Origin: JAVJQS01 sp040218815
GTDB lineage: Bacteria > Bacteroidota > Bacteroidia > Flavobacteriales_E > Vicingaceae
Length of the DNA stretch: 64,000 nt
Direction of reading: 5' to 3'
Assembly (NCBI GenBank): GCA_040218815.1
Contig: JAVJQS010000007.1
Coordinates: 62,001 to 126,000, forward strand
Each line of letters begins with the position of its first letter. The stretch's first letter is position 1. The notes beneath the pieces were generated by a model. The model ran no database searches. It saw nothing but the letters and a program-made list of their open reading frames with translations, and was not told where the DNA came from. Of the stretch, positions 9,003 to 18,302 are shown one piece after another. Both the position numbers and the translations under genes were made by a program.

Positions 9003-10430
9003 ATGAAAACAAGCAAAAAAACAAAAATTGTAGCCACAGTTGGCCCCTCTACCTCTTCTAAAAAAAATTTAGAAGCAATAATTAAGGAAGGGGTTAATGT
9101 GATACGAATTAATTTTTCTCACGGTAAACATGATGATCATGTTGAAGTAATTAAGCGTGTGCGACAAATTAATAAAGAACAACAAATACACACAGCTATT
9201 TTAGCAGATTTACAAGGGCCTAAAATCAGAATTGGAGAGATTGAAGGCGGTTCAGTTACAATAAATAAGGGCGATACCATCAATTTTACTAACGAAGAGC
9301 TTGTTGGTAATGCCAGCCAAGCCTATATCAGTTATCAGCAATTTCCGAAAGATGTAAAAGTCGGTGAGCAAATCTTGATAGACGATGGTAAGCTATCCTT
9401 AAAAATTACTAAAACAGATAAAAAGTCTTCAGTTACTGCCCAGTTCATGAATGGGGGGAAGCTATCTTCAAATAAAGGTGTGAACTTGCCCAACACTAAA
9501 ATTTCAATGCCGAGCCTAACCGAAAAGGATAAAAAAGATTTAGCTTTTGCACTGAAACACAATGTAGAGTGGATTGGCTTATCTTTTGTTCGAAATGCGA
9601 GAGATATCATTGAACTCAAACACATGATAAATGCTGAAGGCAAGCTCTCAAGAGTAATTGCTAAAATTGAAAAACCAGAGGCAATTGATGATATAGATGA
9701 CATAATTGAGGAAACTGATGCGGTAATGGTTGCGCGAGGAGACTTGGGGGTTGAAGTGCCTATGGAGAAAGTACCACTTCTGCAAAAAGAAATAGTAAAA
9801 AAATGCTTGAGAGCGGCTAAGCCTGTAATCATCGCTACTCAAATGATGGAAAGCATGATTGAAAACATTAGCCCTACCCGTGCGGAGGTTAATGATGTTG
9901 CCAACGCGGTTTTGGATGGTGCTGATGCGGTAATGTTGAGTGCAGAAACTTCAGTAGGGAAATACCCTATTCAAGTAATTCAAGCCATGACTAAAATTAT
10001 TGAGCATATTGAAGCTTCCGAATTGATTTATCACTTGGAATTTCCACCTGAATTAAATGAAGAGCGTTTTATTTCAGATTCCATTTGCTACAATGCTTGC
10101 CGACTTTCTCATAGAGTAAATTCCAAGGCTATTGTTACAATGACCCATTCGGGTTATACGGCTGCTAAAATTTCAAGCTTTAGGCCAAAAGCTGGAATTT
10201 TTGCTTTTACAGGTAACCATGCGCTACTTAATAAGTTAAGTTTGGTTTGGGGTGTACAAGGCTTTTATTATGACAAATTTGTAAGTACTGACCACACCAT
10301 TGCAGACATCAAATATTTATTGAAAAAAGAAGATATAGTCATGGAAAAAGACTTAATCATCAACATTGCGAGTATGCCAATCAATGAGAAAGGCCAATCG
10401 AATATGTTGAAGTTAAGTTATGTGGAGTAA
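9003..10430 (+). CDS. pyk: Pyruvate kinase
   Basis: It catalyses phosphoenolpyruvate + ADP to pyruvate + ATP, the last step of glycolysis, in the cytoplasm. The 475-residue protein shows KIVATVGPS and INFSHG at the N-terminus, the B-domain insertion, the catalytic-lysine signature VIAKIEKPEAI, the metal and PEP-binding MVARGDLGVEVP, TQMMESMI, and LSAETSVGKYP. A C-terminal allosteric-type domain follows, somewhat short compared with E. coli PykF. It is co-transcribed with the IPExxxVDY gene. Confidence 0.97.
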   Translation: MKTSKKTKIVATVGPSTSSKKNLEAIIKEGVNVIRINFSHGKHDDHVEVIKRVRQINKEQQIHTAILADLQGPKIRIGEIEGGSVTINKGDTINFTNEELVGNASQAYISYQQFPKDVKVGEQILIDDGKLSLKITKTDKKSSVTAQFMNGGKLSSNKGVNLPNTKISMPSLTEKDKKDLAFALKHNVEWIGLSFVRNARDIIELKHMINAEGKLSRVIAKIEKPEAIDDIDDIIEETDAVMVARGDLGVEVPMEKVPLLQKEIVKKCLRAAKPVIIATQMMESMIENISPTRAEVNDVANAVLDGADAVMLSAETSVGKYPIQVIQAMTKIIEHIEASELIYHLEFPPELNEERFISDSICYNACRLSHRVNSKAIVTMTHSGYTAAKISSFRPKAGIFAFTGNHALLNKLSLVWGVQGFYYDKFVSTDHTIADIKYLLKKEDIVMEKDLIINIASMPINEKGQSNMLKLSYVE

Positions 10431-10457
10431 TTTGTTTTTAGTCGTTATAATAATAAA

Positions 10458-10480
10458 GCTCAACAGGGTTTTTGAGCCCT
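10458..10480 (+). terminator. Possible terminator after pyk (weak hairpin)
   Basis: GCTCAA (10458-10463) pairs with TTGAGC (10472-10477), and an alternative AGGG/CCCT pairing overlaps it. The stem is short and no long U tract follows, so this is only a possible terminator. Confidence 0.3.
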
Positions 10481-10566
10481 TGGTATAAGTTTACTTTTTC
10501 TTAACGTTGGTAGTGTTTTATGATGACACGGAAACTTGATTTTTGAAATTCACTAAATTCTGAATT

Positions 10567-12582
10567 TTGAAAAGTCTCCGGAGTCAATTGTTACTGATAC
10601 TCACTGGTTTTGTCTTCGTAAGCATTTTAACAGCTCTATACACAGCTAGACATTTCGAAGAAAAGGAAGAAATTACTAGTCTCTCAGACCAGCTTTCAGC
10701 TTTTGAAGTTGACTTATTAAAAGCATTTAAAGAGCAAGAGAATTTTTTCAACTTTGAAACTCACAATCAGACTTACTTTGAAACACAAAAAAGCATCTAC
10801 CTTGAAAATTATCAAAGTATTTTCAAGCGACTTGTCAGGCGAACAGATTCGTTGGTAAAAACCAATAAGTTAGACTCAAGCACTTTCGATAAACTGGAGC
10901 GCATTAATAACCAACTCTCAAGCTTTGATTCACTTTTTCAAATTACAACCTTAATAATTCGGGAAAGAGGATTTAGAAATTATGGAATTGAGGGTAGAAT
11001 GCGTGAGGCAATTCACCAATTAGAAGATATTTCTGTTCTTGATTTAGTTGACATATTAACACTTAGAAGACATGAAAAGGATTTTATCCTACGACAAGAT
11101 TCTACTTATTTAGATCGCCATAACTATGCCGCTTCTCTATTACGTAAAAAAATAAACTTCAGCCCTTTTTTAACCAAGAGTGAAAAAGAAAGTATCCTAT
11201 CCACCTTATCTAATTACACCAACTTATTTGGTCTTCTAGCAGAGTTGGAAATCAAAATCGGTATCAAGTCAAATACCGGCTTAAAAAGTAAAATAAATAC
11301 TAGTATTAACCAATTAATCATTTCGCTTTCTGATTTAAAAGGTGCTGCACAAACCCACCAAAAGGAGTTGCTCTATAAACAAAACATTTACATTATTGCT
11401 TTTTGGGTGATTTATGTTGTTTTGGTAATATTTTTAAGTCTTAAAGTCTCAAAAAAATTTACTCAACGTTTGCAAGTGCTTAGTAATCGAATTAACTACT
11501 TTGTAAATACCAACTTTACTTCAAGACTCGACTTAAAACCAATTGGTGGGAGCGATGAGGTAACCATCTTGTGGAATAACATCATGAAGATGGAAAAAGA
11601 AATAGTAGATTACCTAAACCTCTTCAAAGAAAAAGTGGATGAAAAAACATTGGAACTCTCTTTTAAAAATGAAAAAATTGAACTACAAAAACAGGAGCTT
11701 GAGGAAAAGAAGAAAGAGAGTGATCAAAAAAACAAAGACCTTATTGATGGCATGAAATACGGGTGGAGACTGCAAAGTGCATTACTCCCTTCAACAGATA
11801 GATTAAATAAGCAATTAAAAGAAGGCTTTGTGTTTTTTGCACCGAAAGACATTGTAAGTGGTGATGTATATTGGTCACATAAAACCATAAAAAAGCAAGG
11901 AGAAGAATGTATATTCTCAGTAATAGATTGCACTGGTCATGGTGTTCCTGGCGCATTTATGAGCATTTTAGCCATCAATGCAATCAATGATTCCACATTA
12001 AATAAAAAGTATCGTGAACCTCAACATATTATACAAGCCACAAATGACTATGTATACAGTACAATGAAGTATAACCTTAACAAAAAGGATTCTAACTTGA
12101 GCAAAGAAGGAATGGACATGATGGTTTGCAACTTAAATAGGAAACTAAATTTATTGAAGTATTCAGGGGCAAACCGGTCATTAATAATAATTAGAAAGGC
12201 TGAAACCGAATCTGACAACAAAATTGGTCTAAATGAAGAAGATTATAAAATGACTAAATCAGAGCATCATCATTTATTTGAAATAAAAGCTTCAAAAAAC
12301 ACAGTAGGCACGCTAAGCAGAGAGCAAAGTTCTAAATTCATTGGAAAACGAATTTATGTTCAACCAAAAGATATGATTTACCTAACAACAGATGGCTATG
12401 CAGATCAATTTGGTGGACCGAAAGGTAAAAAATACATGACAAAGCGATTAAAGAATCTATTAATTGAGATACACGATTTAGACTCCAAAAAACAGAGAGA
12501 AGTAATTAAGCAATCATTCTACAATTGGAAACAAGACAGTGAACAAATCGATGATGTTAGTATTTTAGCTGTTCGGGTATAA
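10567..12582 (+). CDS. Membrane-bound SpoIIE-type (PP2C-like) serine phosphatase
   Basis: This 671-residue sensor phosphatase begins at TTG; an in-frame TGA six nt upstream excludes an earlier start. Order of parts: membrane helix at about 6-24, extracytoplasmic helical sensor region (25-270), second helix at about 275-295, HAMP-like linker, coiled coil (345-390), and SpoIIE/PP2C domain (395-671). The metal-binding motifs are present: SGDVYW (D433), DCTGHGVPGAFMS, GMDMMVCNL, TDGYADQFGG and DDVSIL. Such proteins usually dephosphorylate anti-anti-sigma (STAS) partners, but none is encoded nearby, so the target is open. It stands alone between pyk and the M42 peptidase. Confidence 0.88.
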   Translation: MKSLRSQLLLILTGFVFVSILTALYTARHFEEKEEITSLSDQLSAFEVDLLKAFKEQENFFNFETHNQTYFETQKSIYLENYQSIFKRLVRRTDSLVKTNKLDSSTFDKLERINNQLSSFDSLFQITTLIIRERGFRNYGIEGRMREAIHQLEDISVLDLVDILTLRRHEKDFILRQDSTYLDRHNYAASLLRKKINFSPFLTKSEKESILSTLSNYTNLFGLLAELEIKIGIKSNTGLKSKINTSINQLIISLSDLKGAAQTHQKELLYKQNIYIIAFWVIYVVLVIFLSLKVSKKFTQRLQVLSNRINYFVNTNFTSRLDLKPIGGSDEVTILWNNIMKMEKEIVDYLNLFKEKVDEKTLELSFKNEKIELQKQELEEKKKESDQKNKDLIDGMKYGWRLQSALLPSTDRLNKQLKEGFVFFAPKDIVSGDVYWSHKTIKKQGEECIFSVIDCTGHGVPGAFMSILAINAINDSTLNKKYREPQHIIQATNDYVYSTMKYNLNKKDSNLSKEGMDMMVCNLNRKLNLLKYSGANRSLIIIRKAETESDNKIGLNEEDYKMTKSEHHHLFEIKASKNTVGTLSREQSSKFIGKRIYVQPKDMIYLTTDGYADQFGGPKGKKYMTKRLKNLLIEIHDLDSKKQREVIKQSFYNWKQDSEQIDDVSILAVRV

Positions 12583-12623
12583 TTAATTGAATATTACTAA
12601 TTTAGTCGCCTTAAATTATTCCC

Positions 12624-13676
12624 ATGAAAGTAAACATCCCTCTACTAAAAGAAATTTGTGAAGTTGCTGGAGCCCCGGGCTATGAGCAACGCATACGACA
12701 ATATGTTATTGATAAAGTTACTCCTCTGGTTGATGAAATTAAAGTCAACAACATGGGCAACGTGTATGCCATTAAGAAGGGAAAATCTTCTGACAAGCGT
12801 GTGATGATAGGTGCTCATATGGATGAGATTGGCTTTATTGTTACCCACATTGATGATAATGGGTTTGTGCGTTTCCATACTTTAGGTGGTTTTGATCCTA
12901 AAACACTTACTGCGCAACGGGTGCTCATTCACGGTAAGAAAGATGTGATGGGAGTGATGGGCTCCAAGCCTATTCACGTTATGACCTCAGAAGAGAAAAC
13001 TAAGAATCCAAAAACTACAGATTACTTTATTGATTTAGGAATGTCAAAAAAAGAGGTAGAGAAAATTGTTGAGGTTGGCAATCCTATTACGCGTTATAGC
13101 GAGCTAATGGAAATGGGTGATTGTGTTAATTGCAAGTCTATTGATAACCGTGTTTCAGTATATATTTTAATCGAAACCCTCCGAGAATTAAAAAACCAAG
13201 AAGTCCCTTATGATACTTATGGGGTGTTTACCGTTCAAGAAGAAGTTGGAATTCGTGGAGCCAATGTATCTTCAATGGACATTCAACCCCATTTTGGAAT
13301 AGGCCTAGACACCACAATTGCATATGATTTACCTGGTGCTTCTGCACATGAAAATGTGACCAGATTAGGGGAAGGTACAGGGATAAAAATCATGGATGCT
13401 TCAACCATTTGCGACTATCGTATGGTAAGATTTATGAAGCAAACGGCTGATAAGCATAAGATTAAATGGCAGCCTGAAATATTACCTGCAGGTGGAACTG
13501 ATACAGCGGGAATTCAACGAATGAATGATGGTGGATCCATCTCAGGAGCAATTTCTATCCCTACACGTCACTTACACCAGGTAATTGAAATGGCCCATAA
13601 AAAGGATATTGTAAATTCTATTGAGTTACTTAAAAGTTGTTTACTAGAATTAGACAGTTTTGACTGGAGCTTTTAA
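12624..13676 (+). CDS. M42-family metallo-aminopeptidase
   Basis: This cytoplasmic dinuclear-metal aminopeptidase of the M42 family (glutamyl aminopeptidase/FrvX-like) probably trims peptides. The 350 residues contain all expected ligand and catalytic motifs: AHMDEIGF (H65, D67), the bridging aspartate in SIDNRVSV, the glutamate pair in QEEVGIRGA, GLDTT, GGTDTAGIQ and the final histidine in TRHLHQV. Residues expected for an active enzyme are therefore intact. It is monocistronic, preceded by the SpoIIE gene on the same strand (41-nt gap) and converging with the anti-sigma gene. Confidence 0.93.
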   Translation: MKVNIPLLKEICEVAGAPGYEQRIRQYVIDKVTPLVDEIKVNNMGNVYAIKKGKSSDKRVMIGAHMDEIGFIVTHIDDNGFVRFHTLGGFDPKTLTAQRVLIHGKKDVMGVMGSKPIHVMTSEEKTKNPKTTDYFIDLGMSKKEVEKIVEVGNPITRYSELMEMGDCVNCKSIDNRVSVYILIETLRELKNQEVPYDTYGVFTVQEEVGIRGANVSSMDIQPHFGIGLDTTIAYDLPGASAHENVTRLGEGTGIKIMDASTICDYRMVRFMKQTADKHKIKWQPEILPAGGTDTAGIQRMNDGGSISGAISIPTRHLHQVIEMAHKKDIVNSIELLKSCLLELDSFDWSF

Positions 13677-13929
13677 ACTAGTCAATTAGAAGTTGGGAGT
13701 CTGGAGTCTGGAATGCCTGCGGGATGGTTTCAAGTTTCAACAATCAATTTTTAACTTATTACCTAAGGTCTGAAATTTGCTGGAGAAAAAGCAATGCTGT
13801 AAACTTTCCTGCATATCTTGCTGATTGGCGCAAATGCTAGAATCTTATATCCAACATTAGTTTGTAATTTTTCGCCGCAGACGAAACATTGCACATTATA
13901 AGATTGTAAATTGATCACTGAAAATTGAT
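13677..13929. other. Intergenic spacer between convergent genes
   Basis: The 253 nt between the M42 peptidase and anti-sigma stops contain a short tandem GAGTCTG-GAGTCTG stretch (about 13700-13712) and otherwise no recognisable gene, RNA or strong terminator hairpin. It could be decayed sequence. Confidence 0.4.
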
Positions 13930-14751
13930 TCAAACATTTCCAATCAAGTACAGTTGATCTAGGTTTGGTGTTGGCTTCCCACCTCGGTCTTCCAAGGTTA
14001 CTGCAAATGCCGAAGGGTTTCCTTCAGCTTCCAATAAAGTTGTAAGCTCTTCACCAGACTCGAAAACACCCATATCAATCGGTTGTCCGTCAATTAGCGC
14101 CCACAATTGATATTGTTTATCACTTGGATTTTTAGGCAACTGTGCACCATTTAATATTGCCTTCTTGGTCTTTTTATTCCAACTCACAAAAGCATAAGAT
14201 TCTGGTGATAATTGAGAGCCCTCGATTAGCACATTGGTTACATCAGGATTCTGATACCGTTTAATTTTTTCTTCTGCCGAGTTGAGTTGAGTTTTTATTT
14301 TATCCGATTGATTCGCTAAAACTTCTTTTTCGGCTATCAACTCATTTAGCTTGGACTCAGATTTTACTAGCTGCTTTTGCTGATAAATGTTAACCCCAAC
14401 ACTCACCAATAATAAAATAGATGCAGCAACTGCTAAAAGTCGCACGAATTTGCCATTAGTTGAAACTTGTTGCTCAGTCAGAGGTATTACTTTCCCTTTA
14501 GTGATGTCAGAATGGGATTCTTCTGCTAGTGAATTTAAATTAACGAATAGTTTCGCCTTAAAGTCTGCTGATGGGGCTTGTTTATGTTGCTCAGCAAACT
14601 CCTCCAAGCTAAATTCAATGCGTTCAATTTCAGCCGCCACCTCAGGATAATCTTTAACATAAGCCATCACCTCAGCTTCTTCTTTTGAACTTAAGTTACC
14701 TAAGACAAATTGCTCAAGCACACCTGATGATATGTATTCTTCTATATTCAC
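13930..14751 (-). CDS. RskA-like membrane anti-sigma factor
   Basis: This protein is predicted to hold the adjacent ECF sigma factor inactive at the inner membrane. Residues 1-90 form the cytoplasmic sigma-binding part (no CxxC zinc motif is visible), one membrane helix lies at about 103-122, a coiled coil follows (125-165), and the periplasmic C-terminus is RskA-like with KQYQLWALIDGQPIDMGVF. The ATG overlaps the sigma gene stop by 4 nt, the usual arrangement for sigma/anti-sigma pairs. The inducing signal is unknown. Confidence 0.9.
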   Translation of the reverse strand: MNIEEYISSGVLEQFVLGNLSSKEEAEVMAYVKDYPEVAAEIERIEFSLEEFAEQHKQAPSADFKAKLFVNLNSLAEESHSDITKGKVIPLTEQQVSTNGKFVRLLAVAASILLLVSVGVNIYQQKQLVKSESKLNELIAEKEVLANQSDKIKTQLNSAEEKIKRYQNPDVTNVLIEGSQLSPESYAFVSWNKKTKKAILNGAQLPKNPSDKQYQLWALIDGQPIDMGVFESGEELTTLLEAEGNPSAFAVTLEDRGGKPTPNLDQLYLIGNV

Positions 14752-15299
14752 TTTATGTCAAAAATGGATCTTAAATCCAGTATTGCTTTTCTAATTCTTG
14801 TTTTTACTGTTCCCAAAGGAATTCCTAACTCGTCGGCAACTTCTTGTTGGGTATATCCTTCAAAATAAACACGATCAATCAATGCCTTGCATTTGGGGTC
14901 TAAGTTTTTCACAAGCTCCCTCATTCCAATTTCATCCTCTTGAATGGTATTACGCATATCGGTTTGATTATGTACGGCATAATCCATTGATTGGACTTTT
15001 GTCGATTTTTTGTACTCTTTGGATCTTGTGTAATCAATAGATGCATTACGCGCAATGTTCAGCATCCAGGTATAAAGCCGACCTTTCTCGTTACTATATG
15101 ATTCAATCCTATTCCAAATTTTTACAAAAGTTTCTTGTAAAATATCTTCAGCTACATCGGCTTTTCGAACTATTTTAAGAATCACTCCATATAAAGAATC
15201 TGTATAATTTTCATAAAGGTGCTCAATCCCTGCTTTGTCCTTGCGCTTAAGCAAGGCAATCAGTTCCGATTCATCTCTATGTTTTTTTACTTGTTGCAA
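14748..15299 (-). CDS. ECF-type RNA polymerase sigma factor
   Basis: This 183-residue sigma-70 family protein has region 2 around residues 25-90 (DILQETFVKIWNRI and RLYTWMLNIARNASID) and region 4 at about 125-180 with the helix-turn-helix YTQQEVADELGIPLGTVKTR. The length and the RskA-like partner downstream place it near the SigK/RpoE group. Its start codon directly abuts the pheS stop (no spacer), so it can be co-expressed with the cyclophilin-pheS genes. It probably also has its own promoter, but I did not identify one. Confidence 0.92.
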   Translation of the reverse strand: MQQVKKHRDESELIALLKRKDKAGIEHLYENYTDSLYGVILKIVRKADVAEDILQETFVKIWNRIESYSNEKGRLYTWMLNIARNASIDYTRSKEYKKSTKVQSMDYAVHNQTDMRNTIQEDEIGMRELVKNLDPKCKALIDRVYFEGYTQQEVADELGIPLGTVKTRIRKAILDLRSIFDIK

Positions 15300-16325
15300 C
15301 TATGCAGATTTAAATTGGTCTAAAAATTCCTTATCATTTTCTGAATAAAGCCTTAAGTCATTCACATTATACTTTAGCTGAGCAATTCGTTCTACTCCCA
15401 TCCCAAATGCAAAACCTGAATATTCCTTTGAATCAATATCGCAGTTTTCCAACACATTCGGGTCGACCATTCCACAGCCTAAAATTTCTAGATAACCCGT
15501 GTATTTACAAACATTACAGCCCTTACCTGAACAAATAGTGCATGATACGTCCATTTCAGCGCTGGGCTCTGTAAAAGGAAAATAAGAAGGACGTAATCGA
15601 ATTTCAGTTTCTTCACCAAACATTTCTCTTGCAAAGTACAATAAAGTTTGTTTTAAATCCGCAAAAGACACGTTTTTGTCGATGTATAAGCCTTCCACTT
15701 GATGAAAAAAGCAATGTGCCCGTGCAGAAATGGCTTCATTTCTATAAACTCTACCTGGCGAAATGGTCCTAATGGGTGGCTCAGAGTTCTCCATTACCCT
15801 AACCTGTACAGAACTAGTGTGGGTTCTTAGCGCTATATCAGGGTTTTTTTCTACAAAAAAGGTGTCTTGCATATCACGTGCTGGATGTTCTGGCGGAAAA
15901 TTTAATGCTGAAAAGTTATGCCAATCATCTTCAATTTCAGGGCCTTCCGAAACTACAAAACCAATTCGGTTAAAAATTTCAATGATTTCATTTTTAATTA
16001 TTGATATTGGATGTCTGCTACCCAACTCATTCAAGGTCGTTGGTCGTGTGAGATCTTCAAATACTTTTTTCCTTTTTTCCTTCCCTTGTTTTGCAGCTGC
16101 TTTAAGGCTGTCAACTTTTTCTTGAGCTTGCTGCTTCAACTGATTTAAAACTGCACCAAACTCTTTTTTTTCTTCAGGAGCAACGTTCTTGAACTCAGCA
16201 AATAATTTTTTTAGTTCTCCTTTAGAACCTAGCATTCGAATTCTAAACGCCTCTATTTCTTCAGCAACATTAGAGTTAAATGTTTCTGTTTCTTTCAATA
16301 ATTCTTTCGCTCTGTTCAACATCAT
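15300..16325 (-). CDS. pheS: Phenylalanyl-tRNA synthetase alpha subunit
   Basis: This is the catalytic subunit of the alpha2beta2 enzyme that charges tRNA-Phe. The 341 residues comprise an N-terminal coiled coil (1-85) for tRNA binding and the class II catalytic core: motif 1 near GSRHPISIIKNEI, motif 2 near RVYRNEAISARAHCFFHQVE and motif 3 FGMGVERIAQLKY. A Cys-rich CTICSGKGCNVCKYTG segment sits before LEILGCGMV, as in other bacterial PheS. The start overlaps the cyclophilin gene by 4 nt. pheT is not in the window. Confidence 0.96.
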   Translation of the reverse strand: MMLNRAKELLKETETFNSNVAEEIEAFRIRMLGSKGELKKLFAEFKNVAPEEKKEFGAVLNQLKQQAQEKVDSLKAAAKQGKEKRKKVFEDLTRPTTLNELGSRHPISIIKNEIIEIFNRIGFVVSEGPEIEDDWHNFSALNFPPEHPARDMQDTFFVEKNPDIALRTHTSSVQVRVMENSEPPIRTISPGRVYRNEAISARAHCFFHQVEGLYIDKNVSFADLKQTLLYFAREMFGEETEIRLRPSYFPFTEPSAEMDVSCTICSGKGCNVCKYTGYLEILGCGMVDPNVLENCDIDSKEYSGFAFGMGVERIAQLKYNVNDLRLYSENDKEFLDQFKSA

Positions 16326-16999
16326 TTAATCAACTTCATACTTATTATGTAAACATCTTCTTGTGGCCGATCACCTGCCTGTGTTGGAGTAGTTGCAATT
16401 TTATCTACTACCTCTAATCCTTTCAAAACTTCACCAAAAACAGTGTACTGCCCATCTAAATGTGGTGTTCCTCCTACGGTTTCGTAAATTTTCAATTCTT
16501 CTTCGCTGTAAGCCACTCCGCGTGTTTCCTCAAAACGATCCATGTATTTTCTATGAGTTTTTCTACCTTGAACAATATAAAACTGTGAACCTGAGCTTCT
16601 TTTTGTTGGGTTCACATCGTCACCTTGTCTAGCGGCAGCTAATGCACCTTTTTTATGAATGTGCCCATTTCCTAATTCTGCTTCTAAAGTATAACCTGGA
16701 CCTCCACTGCCTAAGCTATTTGTTTTTCTTGGTGGCCTAGAATTTGGATCTCCAGTTTGGATCATAAAGTCTTTAATTACCCGATGAAACAACAAGCTGT
16801 CATAATATTTCTGTTGTATCAGTTTTATAAAATTTTCTTGATGTATCGGTGTATCTTCATACAAGAGAACAATTATTTCTCCTTTACTCGTTTTTATAGC
16901 AACTTTTTGCTGAGCATTTAAGCAAAACATTGTGATGCAAGCAATGGCAAGCAAAAAAATTTTTTTGTTTAAAATATAATTAAGTTTGTAATTCATCAT
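16322..16999 (-). CDS. Exported cyclophilin-type peptidyl-prolyl isomerase
   Basis: This cyclophilin fold catalyst interconverts cis and trans prolyl bonds in exported proteins. A signal peptide ends near CLNAQQ (about residue 30), placing it in the periplasm. The core shows LLFHRVIKDFMIQTGDP, GSGGPGYTLEAE, GALAAAR and GSQFYIVQG, plus an insertion of about 30 residues near the C-terminus common in Bacteroidota homologues. Two ATGs (16999, 16996) are possible starts; a TACTTTTG box 14 nt upstream of 16999 fits either. It heads the operon cyclophilin-pheS-sigma-anti-sigma. Confidence 0.92.
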   Translation of the reverse strand: MMNYKLNYILNKKIFLLAIACITMFCLNAQQKVAIKTSKGEIIVLLYEDTPIHQENFIKLIQQKYYDSLLFHRVIKDFMIQTGDPNSRPPRKTNSLGSGGPGYTLEAELGNGHIHKKGALAAARQGDDVNPTKRSSGSQFYIVQGRKTHRKYMDRFEETRGVAYSEEELKIYETVGGTPHLDGQYTVFGEVLKGLEVVDKIATTPTQAGDRPQEDVYIISMKLIK

Positions 17000-17013
17000 C
17001 AATAGACCTTTGG

Positions 17014-17021
17014 CAAAAGTA
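17014..17021 (-). promoter_or_regulatory. Candidate -7 box for cyclophilin-pheS-sigma operon
   Basis: TACTTTTG on the minus strand matches TANNTTTG and lies 14 nt before the ATG at 16999. It overlaps the first base of the divergent lipoprotein gene at 17021. No -33 element was identified. Confidence 0.45.
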
Positions 17022-17386
17022 TGAAAAAATCGAGCCTTCCCTTATTCATTATGCTTTTAGCATTTGCAAGCACTTCATGCAAAAAAGAGGTGTCTCCTGA
17101 AATTGAAATCACTGTAGTAAAAGAGAATGGAACTCCCCAAGGTGACGCAATTGTTAAAACCTCAATTGAAGGTGCCGAAGGTGGAATAATAAATGCAGAA
17201 GTAATTGCCGAAGAAAGAACAGATCAGTTTGGCAAGGCTTATTTTAAATTTGATAATACTGTTTTAGTTGATGTGGCAGTATATCGCGGAAATGAAATTG
17301 TTGACTCTACTAGCATTCTGGCCGAAACAAAACGCCAAAGACCACGTGAAGACAATGTGTATGAAAGAACCCTTATTTGGCGCTAA
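17021..17386 (+). CDS. Small lipoprotein of unknown function
   Basis: The 121-residue product has a lipoprotein signal ending in the lipobox STSC (Cys near residue 20). The mature part (about 100 residues) has a beta-rich pattern: ITVVKENGTPQGDAIV, then a T/DQFGKAYFKF stretch, like a small carboxypeptidase-regulatory or Ig-like fold. I recognise no specific family. The 3' end overlaps the convergent gene at 17373-17717 by 14 nt. Confidence 0.75.
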   Translation: MKKSSLPLFIMLLAFASTSCKKEVSPEIEITVVKENGTPQGDAIVKTSIEGAEGGIINAEVIAEERTDQFGKAYFKFDNTVLVDVAVYRGNEIVDSTSILAETKRQRPREDNVYERTLIWR

Positions 17387-17717
17387 AGCTTGGTTCTAGG
17401 TAATCGATAATTCCTTGTTTTATTAATTTTTCTTGTTCGCTATTGTTTAATCGGGGCAATTGGTTTTCAGTCTTCCAATGCGGCCATCCGTCTTTATCTC
17501 TTCCTTCATAAACATAATACCCATAAGGCTCTAAAAGGGCACAAACGGCAACATGCATCACTTCTACCTTTTGATCCTTGCTTAATTTTTCCACCTTTTG
17601 CCCCAACTCCTGTAAGCCAATTACAAATAAAATTGCTTGCACATCCATGTCTTGTCCAAATCGTTGATTGGCTTTTTTTAAGACCTCATCCCACTTTTTT
17701 TGAAACTCAATTTCCAT
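17373..17717 (-). CDS. Conserved hypothetical cytoplasmic protein
   Basis: The ATG at 17717 gives 114 residues starting MEIEFQKKWDEV; a TTG three codons earlier is possible but less likely. There is no signal peptide or membrane helix. The sequence is acidic and helical, with an aromatic GYYVYEGRDKDGWPHW stretch that looks conserved and would suit a surface or binding loop. I do not recognise a characterised family. It diverges from cvpA (39-nt gap) and converges with the small lipoprotein gene. Confidence 0.7.
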   Translation of the reverse strand: MEIEFQKKWDEVLKKANQRFGQDMDVQAILFVIGLQELGQKVEKLSKDQKVEVMHVAVCALLEPYGYYVYEGRDKDGWPHWKTENQLPRLNNSEQEKLIKQGIIDYLEPSFSAK

Positions 17718-17756
17718 AGTGAACAAAATTAATTATAGTTTCGTGCTTTAATACTT

Positions 17757-18296
17757 ATGAATAAAATTGACTTTATTTTAGCCATTCCCCTGCTTTGGGG
17801 AGCCTTTATCGGGTTCAAAAAAGGCTTTGTATTAGAACTAGCTTCTTTAGTTGCTTTAATTTTAGGAGTTTTTGGTGCATTGAAGTTCTCTGACTATACC
17901 GCCCAAAAACTCACCGAATATGTTGATATATCTAGCAACTATATCGGTTTAGTTAGCTTTCTTTTCACTTTTATGTTGATCGTATTTGGTGTATTCCTTT
18001 TTGCCAAATTGTTAGACAAAGCATTGAAGTTAGTTGCTTTAGGTTTAGTCAACCGACTGCTGGGTTTAATATTTGGCTTATTTAAATACGCCTTAATTCT
18101 TAGCTTTTTACTCTACTTTTTTGAAAACATCAACCGAAAATGGGACTTGGTAAGCCCAGAATATAAAAAGAACTCTTTGTTGTTTGAGCCTATTCAATTG
18201 GCATCTAAACCATTTAGTCAGTTGCTTGACTCCTTTGAAATCCCTGAGTTTGATTTAGAGGATAAGGCAGAAGAGTTACAAGCTTCAATAAATTAG
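17757..18296 (+). CDS. CvpA-family inner-membrane protein
   Basis: This 179-residue protein has four predicted membrane helices (about 5-22, 25-45, 63-85 and 100-125) and the N-terminal IDFILAIPLLWGAFIGFKKG, typical of CvpA. Family members are linked to colicin V production and envelope stress in Proteobacteria, but their molecular function in Bacteroidota is not established. The C-terminal 50 residues are soluble and acidic. It converges with pgk (6-nt gap). A near-match to the -7 box (TAGTTTCG at 17736-17743) lies upstream. Confidence 0.88.
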   Translation: MNKIDFILAIPLLWGAFIGFKKGFVLELASLVALILGVFGALKFSDYTAQKLTEYVDISSNYIGLVSFLFTFMLIVFGVFLFAKLLDKALKLVALGLVNRLLGLIFGLFKYALILSFLLYFFENINRKWDLVSPEYKKNSLLFEPIQLASKPFSQLLDSFEIPEFDLEDKAEELQASIN

Positions 18297-18302
18297 GACT
18301 TG

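Noticed and set aside
9335..9832. 165-residue minus-strand ORF opposite pyk
   Set aside because: It is a shadow of the strongly conserved pyruvate kinase coding sequence; composition is serine/leucine-rich as expected for antisense frames.
13677..13929. Possible small RNA in the convergent spacer
   Set aside because: No promoter box, strong hairpin or terminator was found; only a short GAGTCTG duplication.
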